Positions 16,150 through 25,046 of a DNA stretch of 64,000 nt are shown here, piece after piece (within the stretch, counting starts at the first letter, position 1; each line of letters starts with the position of its first letter). This DNA comes from Candidatus Poribacteria bacterium (GTDB taxonomy: Bacteria > Poribacteria > WGA-4E > WGA-3G), in assembly GCA_028821605.1 (NCBI GenBank), contig JAPPFM010000055.1:1-64000 (forward strand). Direction: 5' to 3'. Under the pieces are notes generated by a model. That model saw only the letters and a list, made by a program, of their open reading frames with translations, made no database searches and was not told the origin of the DNA. Both the position numbers and the translations under genes were made by a program.

Positions 16150-17646
16150 TTAGCTGTTTGGGTAGGGAGCAAGATGCGCTCCGGGTGTACCATTTTGGTA
16201 ATCGCCATCACAAGCATTGAGCATCCACCCACTGAGGCGGGCAACGAGGTCAGGATGATCTGCTGAGAGGTCGTTCTCTTCGCGGTAGTCATCGTGGAGA
16301 CGATATAACTGGAAGCTGTCTGTGCTATTGATGTACCGTAACTTCCAACCATCTGCCGTTACGAGTGCCGGACCGAGCCGAGAGGCGTATATAACCCATT
16401 CGTGGTGCTGCTGGTCTTCATGCCTCTCAAGTAAAGTCGGTAAGAACGATACGCCATCTTTATCTTGCGGCATTTCCGTGCCGATGAAATCTGCGAGCGT
16501 TGGCATTAGATCGTAGTTCGTGAGTATATGGTCGGAGACACTATTGGGTGTAACCTTTCCGGGCAAGCGAACAATATAAGGAATTCGCGTGCCGCCTTCC
16601 CAACTCGACCATTTCAAGCCTCCCATACCGTCGTTTCCGTTGAACACATCGCCGCCAGTCTCCGAATAGAATTTCGTTGTGATGTCGTCAAAAGGGTTGC
16701 CGTCCAAATCGACTTGCCGACCCGTCGTTCGTCCTTTCTGACGGTAGTACACTTCATGGCCGTTATCAGCGGAGAAGACGATCATCGTGCGGTCGTCTAT
16801 TCCGAGGCGTTCAAGTTCATCCAAGATAATCCCGACGGTCTCATCCAGTTTTAGGATCATGGAAGCGTACTCTTTCTCAAACGTTGTTAACGCCGAAGAC
16901 TGCTTGACTGCCGGATGAATGTCAGGAATAGCAATCGGTCCGTGTGGCAACTGAGAAGGGTGATAGAGAAAGAAAGGGTTATCCTTGTGGTCGCGAAGGA
17001 ATTCTATAATTTTCTCGTTGAAAATGTCTTGAGAGTATACTGCTTTCCCTTGACGATTGCTGCGAATCTCCATATTTTTAGGAGATTCCGTATTCGGATG
17101 TACACCGCAATCGTCATGAGTATTGCCTCGGATAGGCGTGGGTTGCCCGTTCTCAAAGAGATAAGGCGGATAAAAACCGTGGCAACGCTGATGGTCATAG
17201 TAGCCGTAGTGATACTGCCAACCGTGGCGACGAATACGCGCGCCAGTCGTGGCAAAACCCCATTCGAGTTTCCCAATCTGTCCTGTAACGTAACCCGCTT
17301 CCTCGGCGATCTGTGCCAAGAAGACATCGTCGGGATCCGCTTGCAGTCCGGTTGTATGGATTAACTCTGTAATTTGATCCAGTGTTAGTTCACCAGCACT
17401 CAATCTGTGGTAGAGTCCACCCTGTGTATAGGTCCACGTTCCATCATGGCAATCGTGGAGACCTGTCAACATGCTGGCACGGGAGGGGGCGCAGAATGCA
17501 CAACCGTAAGCATGATTGAACTTCATACCTTCGTTTGCAAGGCGATCGATATTCGGTGTCTCGAAATGTTGCTGCCCATAGCAACTGAGCATACCACGTC
17601 CGAGATCGTCAGCGAAGATGAGAATGACATTCGGGTTATCGGTCAT
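16150..17646 (-). CDS. Type I sulfatase (formylglycine-dependent arylsulfatase family)
   Basis: A 498-residue sulfatase. Asp13-Asp14 (FADDLG) are metal ligands and Cys52 lies in the CxPSR motif (CAPSRASMLTG), the site converted to formylglycine by a maturase not seen in this window. SADNGHEV gives the remaining Asp/Asn metal ligands. Sulfatases of this family release sulfate from carbohydrates or aromatic compounds; the substrate cannot be read from sequence. No clear signal peptide is seen, which would place it in the cytoplasm unless the start is further upstream. Neighbours (aldehyde dehydrogenase, SMP-30-like protein) fit carbohydrate breakdown. Confidence 0.92.
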   Translation of the reverse strand: MTDNPNVILIFADDLGRGMLSCYGQQHFETPNIDRLANEGMKFNHAYGCAFCAPSRASMLTGLHDCHDGTWTYTQGGLYHRLSAGELTLDQITELIHTTGLQADPDDVFLAQIAEEAGYVTGQIGKLEWGFATTGARIRRHGWQYHYGYYDHQRCHGFYPPYLFENGQPTPIRGNTHDDCGVHPNTESPKNMEIRSNRQGKAVYSQDIFNEKIIEFLRDHKDNPFFLYHPSQLPHGPIAIPDIHPAVKQSSALTTFEKEYASMILKLDETVGIILDELERLGIDDRTMIVFSADNGHEVYYRQKGRTTGRQVDLDGNPFDDITTKFYSETGGDVFNGNDGMGGLKWSSWEGGTRIPYIVRLPGKVTPNSVSDHILTNYDLMPTLADFIGTEMPQDKDGVSFLPTLLERHEDQQHHEWVIYASRLGPALVTADGWKLRYINSTDSFQLYRLHDDYREENDLSADHPDLVARLSGWMLNACDGDYQNGTPGAHLAPYPNS

Positions 17647-17691
17647 GACTATGATACCAAACGTTTGAAAAAATCAAGTCTTTTCAAGGGA

Positions 17692-19098
17692 CTACCCACG
17701 CTGAAAAGCACGCTGCCGATAGAGATGCTCGAACAGATTTCCTTCATGTGGACTATCCCAAGAGATCTGATTCGTCGGGATTGCACCTAAATTCAGGCGG
17801 TCAATAAGCGGTGTTTCTATGAGGTTTCGCGTGAGCGATGCATCTTCTGTAATCGCGGTGGCAACGAGTGTCGCGTCGATGGCTTCAACTAATTTCGCTG
17901 GTGAAACTTCCACGACACTCACGAACGGAAACGGGAACTCCGTGTTCGCTAACGGATGTTCCGCATCCTCACACCATATCACAGTCGGTCTGAGGAAAGT
18001 GCAGCCATCCAATTCGACGACTCGGTCACCCGTTGTCAATTCCGTTGCACCCGGTTCTTTGAGGTGTTGATCGATAAGCGAGGAAATACCGTGAGCAGCC
18101 TTCGGATTCGCCCACGCTGCGATTCCGGCTTGTGGGTGATCCAAGGGTTTCGGCTCAACGCGCCCTAAACGTTCCGTCAACGCCTCGGCAATCTCACGTC
18201 CGTATGCTGTTACCCATACACCAGAGGCGTTAATACAGGATCTTCCCCCGTTCTTGGCAACCGACTCTACAATCAAATCAAGATATTGCTTCCAATTGTT
18301 CTGCTCCGCTTCGTGGATGATGATTTTGCTGCGTCCGGGTCCGTGGATTTCAACACGGGGCGTGTTGAGCCACGGTGCGACGGTTGAACCACCACCGAAA
18401 AGCATAGAACGCCCACATCGGACAAGGATTTCATTAGCACCAGAATAATCGGTAGGATAGAAACTGAACGCCTCCGCGGGAGCACCGGCTTCGATAAACG
18501 CTTGTGCTATCCGATAGGGTGTCCACGGCTCTTCACGTCCCGGTTTTAGGACGAGCGGCACCTTCAACGGAACAGCAGGCACCCACAACGAATGCACACC
18601 CGGTGAATTGCTCGGCAGGACAGCACCCAAGGAATCCGTTTCACAGACATAACTTAACGTCCGTCCGTTTTGGACACCCCACCCAGTGTCAAGCACTTGC
18701 AAATCGAGTCCTCGGGTGAGTCCGTCCAAAACCGTGTCTATGTTTTCCAAGACACCTTGAATCTTGACTAAATTCTGCTGACAGAGTGCTTCGGGCAAGC
18801 CAGTTGTTCCAGAGACCTGTTGGATATAATCCGTTGGCGATTGGTCGGTCCCGTCAAGTGGCAGCGTTGCCGTTGAGAAAAGGCGCGCTGCCTCCTTGCA
18901 GATAGCGATTAATTCGGCGACAGAACGTTGACCAAGCACCTCTTTTTGGAGGGTGATGTCCACGAGGTCTTTCGCTATCAAGCCACGGTTGGCTTGGCTC
19001 ACCTCAACCAAGGGTTCGCCTGTTTTGATATGCGGCACACGGACAGTGTTCAGGCTTCTGTAGGAACGTCCGGCGCGTAGAATTGGAATGTGTATCAT
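17692..19098 (-). CDS. Aldehyde dehydrogenase family protein
   Basis: A 468-residue member of the ALDH superfamily (NAD(P)-dependent oxidation of aldehydes or acyl-CoA reduction). Visible landmarks are the nucleotide-binding PLVLKPGREEPWTPYR, a glycine-rich FGGGSTVAPW turn, and the catalytic Cys in NGGRSCINASG. The usual ELGGK segment is divergent (VEIHGPGRSK), so the substrate class is unsure. Start ATG 19098 is chosen because it directly follows the stop of the upstream gene; the frame is open a further 36 codons but only across that gene. Confidence 0.75.
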   Translation of the reverse strand: MIHIPILRAGRSYRSLNTVRVPHIKTGEPLVEVSQANRGLIAKDLVDITLQKEVLGQRSVAELIAICKEAARLFSTATLPLDGTDQSPTDYIQQVSGTTGLPEALCQQNLVKIQGVLENIDTVLDGLTRGLDLQVLDTGWGVQNGRTLSYVCETDSLGAVLPSNSPGVHSLWVPAVPLKVPLVLKPGREEPWTPYRIAQAFIEAGAPAEAFSFYPTDYSGANEILVRCGRSMLFGGGSTVAPWLNTPRVEIHGPGRSKIIIHEAEQNNWKQYLDLIVESVAKNGGRSCINASGVWVTAYGREIAEALTERLGRVEPKPLDHPQAGIAAWANPKAAHGISSLIDQHLKEPGATELTTGDRVVELDGCTFLRPTVIWCEDAEHPLANTEFPFPFVSVVEVSPAKLVEAIDATLVATAITEDASLTRNLIETPLIDRLNLGAIPTNQISWDSPHEGNLFEHLYRQRAFQRG

Positions 19099-19099
19099 T

Positions 19100-19795
19100 T
19101 TACCAGGTAATTTTCGCGACCCATCCAGAAGAAGCATCGCAATAGAGGAAATCGTCCCCATAGAGGGATAACCCGTGCGGTTCTGGACAGTCTTCAGGCA
19201 CCTCAATCACATCAAGCGGTGTGCCGTCTTCAAGATCGAGTTTGACGATGACTCTATCAGAGGTATGCGTACACCAAAGCCCATCTTCAACGCGAACCAT
19301 GCCGTGTCCACGTCCATGAGGTAACGGAAGCGTCTTTTGTATAGACCAATCCGAAATCCTGACCTTATGTGTAACCTGATCTTTGAGGGTTTGGACCCAG
19401 AGATGTCCTTCATCGTAGTGGTCATACTCGACACCGTGCGTGCCGCCGCCATCAGGTATCGGGTATCGTCCGAGGGTTTCGCCAGTATCGGGATCCACTT
19501 GGAAAATCTCACCCGTTTCGGCATCTGTATCCCGTACGGGACGCCAGCGTTCGCCAGTACCATTCGCCGCTAACCAGAGCGAGCCGCCTCCATAAGTCAT
19601 CCCGCTTGTGTTGGAGGATTCGCTTGGAATGTCGCGGATGAGTTTCGGTACGGTATAGTCCGGGTCTGATGTGATTTCAACCAAAGCGACTCTGTCGGTA
19701 ATCTGATCAACGATCCATAAACCGTCGTCCGTAACTTGCAAACCGTTCGGCACGGAATAGGGTGAACGGAAGACTTTCTCAATTTTCGTTATCAT
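19100..19795 (-). CDS. SMP-30/gluconolactonase-like beta-propeller protein
   Basis: A 231-residue propeller with repeated blade motifs (DGLWIVDQ, GSLWLAANG, GHLWVQT, DGLWCTH). Proteins of this type act as lactonases or ligand-binding propellers and carry a metal in the centre; NG and EP/HG dyads near the blades (PNGLQ, EPHGLS) resemble that site. No signal peptide. GAGGAG precedes the ATG. It lies between the candidate selenoprotein and the aldehyde dehydrogenase genes, in the same direction with one-base spacing to the latter, so all three are probably one operon. The reaction is unconfirmed. Confidence 0.7.
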   Translation of the reverse strand: MITKIEKVFRSPYSVPNGLQVTDDGLWIVDQITDRVALVEITSDPDYTVPKLIRDIPSESSNTSGMTYGGGSLWLAANGTGERWRPVRDTDAETGEIFQVDPDTGETLGRYPIPDGGGTHGVEYDHYDEGHLWVQTLKDQVTHKVRISDWSIQKTLPLPHGRGHGMVRVEDGLWCTHTSDRVIVKLDLEDGTPLDVIEVPEDCPEPHGLSLYGDDFLYCDASSGWVAKITW

Positions 19796-19816
19796 ACTTA
19801 GACTCCTCTTCAGTGT

Positions 19817-20974
19817 CTATCTATCTACTTGCGCTAAAGATGACTTTAGCCATCTAAAATATTCGGATTTTTTTTCATTACCGGGAAAAGATTTGTGAAA
19901 CTCATTCGTGGGCAGATGTTGGACAAACTCCAACGCTGGTGTCAGAATCAGAGAGTCCACCGGATATACAAAATGCGCTTGGAGTTTTGTCGCTAACATA
20001 GCGGCAGCAGCTCCTTTGGCACCGTCCTGCAGTTCGGGTAACTCTCGCAATAGAACCCAAACATTGACAAAGTGAGCGTTGAGTAACTTGATGACTTTCG
20101 ATGAAGAGAGCGGACCCGCTCTCAAAATTTTACCCGTCCCTCAGCACGATTCATCAGCAAGTGCCCCAAATAAAACTAACGCATGGATGGGGCGATTTGT
20201 TGATTTGGCGAGTTCAACGGCATCTTCAATTGGGCCCCACTCAATTTTAGCAAACTTGTAGAACGCAGTCGCTAACGTTTTGTGCGCTTCCTCCTCAGTG
20301 ATCGCTGTTTCCCATGCTATCTCACGTACAGGTGTGCTTGATAAAGTGGAAAGTTCCATGCGAGGGATAAAAGCTATGTCTGCTGCCCTGAACACATTAA
20401 CATCTACATTGCTATTGCGTGACGGAAGAAACAGAGAAAACTCGACAACTTCTCCTTCCTTTCGATTCAGTACCAATCGTCCTGCAAACTGTGATGGCAA
20501 CAAACGGATACCAAACGCGTCCAGCACGAACTGCGCATGAATTCGGAAGACAACCTCGGCGTAATCGGGCGAAATTGCCCGTAAACACGCTCTCGCACCG
20601 TCAGACTTAGGCGTTCTGTGAGAAAAGATAGTGATCTCCGTTGTTGCACCCGGGTGAAACTGACAAAGGAAAGGCAGAATCCCTTTCGGGTCAAGTTCCC
20701 AAATATCCCCTACATTAGCAGCCGAAGGTGGTAGAAAAACTTGAAAGTCAACTTGGCTGTAGTTCTTCAATGGGTGCACAGGTTTGAGATTGAAAAGTTC
20801 TAACGCCTGTTCCCACTCCATATTCACTGGTTCTGGCAACCGTGCTTTGAGCCTATCGAACTGTTCTCGTGTTGGCTGATGCAAATTGTACGTAGCATCC
20901 GCTATTGGTTCCCAATGTGCTTGCACTTGCACATCCGCTGTGCTGCTAAGAATATTACTAAAGTCCACTATCAC
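19817..20974 (-). CDS. Candidate selenoprotein with C-terminal thioredoxin-like domain (in-frame UGA as Sec278)
   Basis: Read through one UGA (20141-20143), the frame encodes 385 residues. Residues 1-240 form a uncharacterised beta-rich domain. From about 245 the sequence looks like the thioredoxin-fold segment of proteins that begin EWGPIEDAVELAKSTNRPI, continue with a strand (HALVLFGALAD) and then carry the motif Glu-Ser-Cys-UGA-Gly-Thr-Gly. After UGA the frame stays open for 107 more residues, with helix and strand (SSSKVIKLLNAHFVNVWVLL) of the same fold. A SECIS-like hairpin lies at 20106-20123. Without recoding, the protein would lose its active-site half. Selenocysteine assignment is inference; no sel genes lie in the window. 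Confidence 0.75.
20106..20123 (-). promoter_or_regulatory. SECIS-like stem-loop downstream of the UGA codon
   Basis: On the minus-strand RNA, GAGAGC and GCUCUC pair perfectly around the loop GGGUCC. The loop begins 24 nt after the UGA and has G at its first two positions, which matches the bacterial SECIS consensus (apical loop about 16-37 nt after UGA, G among the first two loop bases). Confidence 0.7.
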
Positions 20975-21004
20975 CTTATTTTCTCTCCCGTTTGTTAAGA
21001 CAAT

Positions 21005-21142
21005 TTAGTAAACTCCCACGACACTCGCTTGAAGTTCCGTAAGCAGGCGGAGGTTTTCAACGCCGTCCCACGGATATTCGGGAATCGGTTCGGCGCGCTC
21101 CGCTTCGTCACGTTCTAGAAAACGGGCACAAAAAATTCTTTC
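21005..21142 (-). pseudogene. Duplicated 3' end of the PaaK-like gene
   Basis: This stretch reads FLERDEAERAEPIPEYPWDG and then LLTELQASVVGVY before TAA, nearly the same as the last 45 codons of the intact gene ending at 21872. The copy has no start and no upstream part. It directly abuts the stop of the toxin gene at 21144, so a toxin-antitoxin pair lies between the two copies. Confidence 0.75.
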
Positions 21143-21143
21143 G

Positions 21144-21404
21144 TCAACCTTCTCGAATCCGCCTTATGTATTCATCATGTTTTCCGATCCAAAACCAGTC
21201 GAATACCCCGTTCTTTTTCCGTGCTAAAGCTCTATATTCGTTACCGATTCGAATCGCCCAAAGAATCCCAACCTTTTTAAAACGAAGAGAAGGATGTCTT
21301 GAATTTCGCGTTAGCAGTTCAAATTTCTGAGGGACTCGTCTTCGAACATCGCGCGGAAGTTTCGCGCAAAACCTCCAAAAATCAGCATTCAGAATATGGC
21401 TCAT
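21144..21404 (-). CDS. RelE/ParE-superfamily toxin-like protein
   Basis: An 86-residue basic protein with the RelE/ParE-type pattern: N-terminal helices (FWRFCAKLPRDVRRRV), a middle strand set (SLRFKKVG, WAIRIGNEYRALA) and a C-terminal WFWIGKHDEY. It is clearly homologous to the toxin at 48332. Such toxins are mRNA interferases or gyrase poisons; which one cannot be told. The probable antitoxin gene lies 109 bases upstream on the same strand, a wider gap than usual. Confidence 0.75.
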   Translation of the reverse strand: MSHILNADFWRFCAKLPRDVRRRVPQKFELLTRNSRHPSLRFKKVGILWAIRIGNEYRALARKKNGVFDWFWIGKHDEYIRRIREG

Positions 21405-21513
21405 GTTGCTCTATATTTGTTCGCGTTTACTCAAAAATTTCCGATTTTTGTATCAAGAAGCCCAGTTTGTTGGACACATTTCTGTTCATAGTTATTTCAT
21501 AAGTGCTAAAAAA

Positions 21514-21846
21514 CTACTTTTCCAAGAATTTCCGGAGGTCTTCTATCTCGTAGTACCTGCCAGCTTTGAAATTTTCTTCTGCTTTTTGTAAGAGATCATC
21601 AAGATGTCCTGCTTTTAAGTCTTCCTCAATTTGTCTATCCCATTCTTCTTCTGCAGTGACTAAGGTTTCATGAAGGACTTTTGCGAGGGTTTTTAGCAAC
21701 GCTTCCTGCGTGTTTTCCTCACAACACTTGACTTTCGGAACTTCCGGTATCCACCCGATCCACGTAGCTCCATTTTTCTGAATGTGAGCGGTATAGGTTT
21801 CTTCGTATATTAGGTCTTGTATTTCAACGGTTTTAATCTCTTCCAT
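21514..21846 (-). CDS. Putative antitoxin or HicB-like small protein
   Basis: A 110-residue acidic protein. The first half has a short beta pattern with an aromatic strand (YTAHIQKNGATWIGWIPEVP) typical of HicB-like partial RNase H folds, followed by KCCEENTQEALLKTL. The second half is a charged helix (EEEWDRQIEEDLKAGHLDDLL) that could wrap a toxin. No DNA-binding domain is obvious. Placement directly before a RelE-like toxin gene makes an antitoxin role likely, but the pairing is inferred. AGGAGAT precedes the ATG. Confidence 0.6.
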   Translation of the reverse strand: MEEIKTVEIQDLIYEETYTAHIQKNGATWIGWIPEVPKVKCCEENTQEALLKTLAKVLHETLVTAEEEWDRQIEEDLKAGHLDDLLQKAEENFKAGRYYEIEDLRKFLEK

Positions 21847-21871
21847 GTTTATCTCCTGTGATTAAGAGTGC

Positions 21872-22945
21872 TTAGTAAACACCCACGACGACACTTTCCT
21901 GGAGTTCCGTAAGCAGGCGGAGGTTCTCAACACCGTCCCACGGGTATTCGGGAATCGGTTCGGCGCGTTCGGCTTCGTCACGTTCCAGAAAACGTGGCAC
22001 AAAAAACTCTTTTGTTAACGTGGTTAGCATGACGCGCCCAGTTTCGCCGTAATCGACAAGCTCCTCCGGATTTTCAGGGTTAACCAATTCAATGATCGCG
22101 CGCGGATGCGGTGGATAATAGATAATCGCATAGTTGTCCGCTGGATCGAATGGCTTACAAGTGGCTAAACCCATAAGTGTATTCCCGTATGTTGGAATAA
22201 AATCAATGCCCGGAACGAGTTCCTCACGAGCGAAACGGTGGAACTGCGCGTCCATCTCAGTTCCGCCACAAAAGATACCTTTAATACCGACCTTTGGCAA
22301 CGAAATTTTCTCACACAACGCCTCTAACAACTTTGGCGTGGTGAAAAGACATTGGACGTTTTCATGGGCGCGCAGCACATTGAGTGCTTGTGAGATGACA
22401 TGGTTTTTATACGCGTCCAATTCCTCATTTTTCCCGTAACGCACGAGTTGGTTCACCCAACGTGGGTCAAGATCGACGTGGAAACAGATGCCACCCCGAT
22501 GTTGTGCGAGATGCTCAACGGCGAGCCGTAAACGCCGCGGCCCCGTTGGACCTAACATCAGCCAATCGCTACCGGGTGGGAAACTCTCATCAGAAAGCGT
22601 TTCACTGAATATTTCATAATCAATGTGAAAATCACGTACACTAATGCGCGACTTCGGTACGCCTGTCGAACCACCGGTTTCAAAAACATAAATAGGATCA
22701 TTGGCGTAAGCCTTCGGGACCCAGCGTCGGACGGGTCCACCACGGAGCCATTCGTCTTGGAAATGTCCGAGACACTTGAGATCCGCATAGCCACCGATCT
22801 CTTTTCGCGGGTCAAAATCAAGGTTTTCTGCGTACTCCAGCCAGAAGGGACATCCTGTCTTTGGGCTAAAGTGCCATTTGACGATTTCCCGGACGTGTGC
22901 ATCGAGTGCTTTTCGGGCTTCATTAATTTTTCGGGTAAGGTTCAT
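21872..22945 (-). CDS. PaaK-like adenylate-forming enzyme
   Basis: A 357-residue protein related to phenylacetate-CoA ligase and other acyl-adenylating enzymes. The ATP/phosphate motif is visible as ETGGSTGVPKSR, followed by LMLGPTGPRRL and the later FIPTYGNTLMGLA, with a GE-T-G-R-V motif (YGETGRVMLTT) near the C-terminus. It is shorter than PaaK (about 430 residues) and seems to lack the last mobile subdomain. ATG 22945 is preferred since the domain starts there; an in-frame ATG at 22990 would add 15 residues. The substrate is unknown. Its last 45 codons are duplicated at 21005-21142. Confidence 0.75.
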   Translation of the reverse strand: MNLTRKINEARKALDAHVREIVKWHFSPKTGCPFWLEYAENLDFDPRKEIGGYADLKCLGHFQDEWLRGGPVRRWVPKAYANDPIYVFETGGSTGVPKSRISVRDFHIDYEIFSETLSDESFPPGSDWLMLGPTGPRRLRLAVEHLAQHRGGICFHVDLDPRWVNQLVRYGKNEELDAYKNHVISQALNVLRAHENVQCLFTTPKLLEALCEKISLPKVGIKGIFCGGTEMDAQFHRFAREELVPGIDFIPTYGNTLMGLATCKPFDPADNYAIIYYPPHPRAIIELVNPENPEELVDYGETGRVMLTTLTKEFFVPRFLERDEAERAEPIPEYPWDGVENLRLLTELQESVVVGVY

Positions 22946-22996
22946 TTGTATAAAACTTTCTACAAAGTACCATTTACTTGGCACTTTCAAATTTAA

Positions 22997-23257
22997 CTAA
23001 TCAATGTGTTCAACTGATTCCCTAACGTGCTCAACTAAAACAACATTCACTAAGGTCTCAATTGACACACCTCGCGCGCGCGCTTTTTTCATAAGTTCTT
23101 CAGCGATTTCCGGAAGAATTGCCACACGAATCGCTTGATTCGTCTCAAAACGAAACCATTCTCCATCGTCTCCCATAAAATCGGCGGTGTCAAGGTTATC
23201 CCAAAAAGCGGCTTCTTCTTCGTAAGTCGAAAACTCTGGTACTTGCAACGCTTTCAT
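22997..23257 (-). CDS. brnA: BrnA/CopG-like antitoxin
   Basis: An 86-residue protein: an acidic N-terminal part (FSTYEEEAAFWDNLDTADF) that is typical of the toxin-binding arm in CopG-like BrnA antitoxins, then a ribbon-helix-helix-like segment (IRVAILPEIAEELMKKARARGVSIETLVN). The N-terminus overlaps the end of the upstream toxin gene by four bases. BrnA binds BrnT and represses the operon. The toxin-first order is the one seen in brnTA operons. Confidence 0.8.
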   Translation of the reverse strand: MKALQVPEFSTYEEEAAFWDNLDTADFMGDDGEWFRFETNQAIRVAILPEIAEELMKKARARGVSIETLVNVVLVEHVRESVEHID

Positions 23258-23526
23258 TTTTGGAGTCTCCTAAAATTTCGTTTTTCGCGTTCAGTCATAT
23301 TTCGTGCAGTAATAGGTTTATACACAGACTCTTGGATACGCTCCAATACTATAAATAGATACCGCCCATCCAAGGTTTGTCCATAAACAAGATAGCGATT
23401 GCGTCCTTGACGGCGTGCTAAGTGGGACCTGTCATCACAGACTTCCCATACTTCACGCGGTTCTACATTATGTCGGGCAATATGTTCAACGCGATAGTCG
23501 TCCCAATCCAATCGGTCGATATACAT
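23254..23526 (-). CDS. brnT: BrnT-like toxin
   Basis: A 90-residue protein with the BrnT pattern: WDDYRVEHIARHNV at the start, EVWEVCDD in the middle, RYLVYGQTLDGRYLFIV strands and a C-terminal ITARNMTEREKR. BrnT is a RelE-fold ribonuclease that stops growth by cleaving RNA. It overlaps the antitoxin gene by ATGA, and the pair lies apart from the neighbouring operons. Confidence 0.85.
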   Translation of the reverse strand: MYIDRLDWDDYRVEHIARHNVEPREVWEVCDDRSHLARRQGRNRYLVYGQTLDGRYLFIVLERIQESVYKPITARNMTEREKRNFRRLQK

Positions 23527-23543
23527 ATATTATCTGAACTACT

Positions 23544-24998
23544 TTATTTCTTTTCTTCTATTGCGATCAGTGTATTACGGGTTACGATGTAAAGCACCCC
23601 GTCTTTTGCCACAGGGGTCGTATAAACAGCACTACCCATATTGGTTTCAAACAGTACCTGTTCAGTTTTGCCTGCTTTCAGGATAACAACATCGCCATCT
23701 TCGTCGCCGAGATAAACCTTGCCGTCCACAACATAAGGAGAACCCCAAATTGCGGCGAAGGCATCGTGTTTCCAATAGAGATCCCCAGTGTTCACATCCA
23801 AGCAGTAGAGGAATCCGCTCAAGTCTGAGATGTAGAGAAGTCCATCAGCAATGGCAACAGTGGACATCGTGCGATTGAACTGTTCACCGCCGAAATGCCA
23901 TACACCTGCGGTCTCCGTAATATCACCGGTTTGGGAGGCATCAATGCACCAGAGATGTCCTACGCCTTCACCGTGTTCCGGGTCTTGTCCAACAGCGATA
24001 AAAACCTTGTCGTCATAAACAACAGGGGTTGAGATGATGTTGTTGCGTGTGCCACGTCCGCCGAGTTCCCAAACGGAATCTTTCGGATTGCAGTCAAACT
24101 TCCAGATGATATCACCTGTTTCCGGCGCAAACGCATAGACCCAACCATCACCACCAGGGATGATAACCTGCGGGACACCTTTGATAACACCGTAAGCGGG
24201 GTTTGACCACTGCCCGTGCAGTATATTTTCGGCAGGGGAGGCATCTTCCCAAACAAGTTCTCCTGTGTTCTTATTCAAAGCAATAAAGGATGGAGCATCT
24301 GGTGAAGGGATATGTATATGCCCTTCATCAACACCGTTACTCGTTTCCAAGAAAAGAAGATCACCAACTGCGAGTGGTGAACAGGTCGCGAGATTGTGCG
24401 GAAAGACATCTAACTCGTCCATCATATCGTAGATCCAGATGATATCGCCATCAATCTCACTTGTTTCGGTTTCGTCGGTAAAAGGACCGTCGTTTTCACC
24501 ATCAAGGAAACCCTCAGTGTCAACACAGACGACTTCACAACGGTTGGAGATATAGTAGAGTCGATCACCTTCAATAAACGGCGTGGAACAGATTCCCTGC
24601 AGGGGCCAGTCGTTTACCCTGCCTGCCGGGAGTTTGGTGTGGGTCGATTGCCAGAGGAATTTGCCATCGGATTCGCGAAATGCCATAAGATTCCCGCGAT
24701 CACCGGTCAGTTTTGGGTTGTAGAGTGCCTTGTTATTTGTACCGACGAAAACTTTCCCTCCAATGATGAGGGGTCCTGCGTAACTTTGCGAACCGAGCTC
24801 TGCTGTCCATTTGATATTTTCACCGGTTTCCAAATCCCAACTTGCGGGGATATTCTTTTCGTCGGAGACCATATTACGGCTTAGCGTGCCGCCCCACAAG
24901 GCGATCTCTTTTTCCGGGGAGACGGCAGACACCATAAAAGGAAGAAATACCGCGAGTTTTATGATGTAGATAAATCGTGATTGCCAAAAAGGTTTCAA
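23544..24998 (-). CDS. Secreted PQQ-like beta-propeller protein (484 aa)
   Basis: The N-terminus has a signal peptide (hydrophobic core about residues 10-24, cleavage near VSA-VSPE). The rest is a propeller of PQQ-like repeats (GKFLWQSTH, GDIIWKFD, GDLYWKHD with VDGKVYLGDEDG and similar strands). Tryptophan-docking repeats of this type are found in BamB and quinoprotein dehydrogenases, but the active-site residues of the dehydrogenases are not visible, so a binding or scaffold role is likely. It follows the lipoprotein and a second PQQ-like gene in one leftward operon. Confidence 0.85.
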   Translation of the reverse strand: MKPFWQSRFIYIIKLAVFLPFMVSAVSPEKEIALWGGTLSRNMVSDEKNIPASWDLETGENIKWTAELGSQSYAGPLIIGGKVFVGTNNKALYNPKLTGDRGNLMAFRESDGKFLWQSTHTKLPAGRVNDWPLQGICSTPFIEGDRLYYISNRCEVVCVDTEGFLDGENDGPFTDETETSEIDGDIIWIYDMMDELDVFPHNLATCSPLAVGDLLFLETSNGVDEGHIHIPSPDAPSFIALNKNTGELVWEDASPAENILHGQWSNPAYGVIKGVPQVIIPGGDGWVYAFAPETGDIIWKFDCNPKDSVWELGGRGTRNNIISTPVVYDDKVFIAVGQDPEHGEGVGHLWCIDASQTGDITETAGVWHFGGEQFNRTMSTVAIADGLLYISDLSGFLYCLDVNTGDLYWKHDAFAAIWGSPYVVDGKVYLGDEDGDVVILKAGKTEQVLFETNMGSAVYTTPVAKDGVLYIVTRNTLIAIEEKK

Positions 24999-25046
24999 TT
25001 GAACGACTCCTTTGTTTTCTTCTTACGCGTGGTTTTCGTTAGAGGA

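Noticed and set aside
19817-20974. Reading the thioredoxin-like gene as two genes or as a frameshift
   Set aside because: The two parts are in the same frame, and the only interruption is one UGA. A second gene would have to start at a TTG in the middle of a domain.
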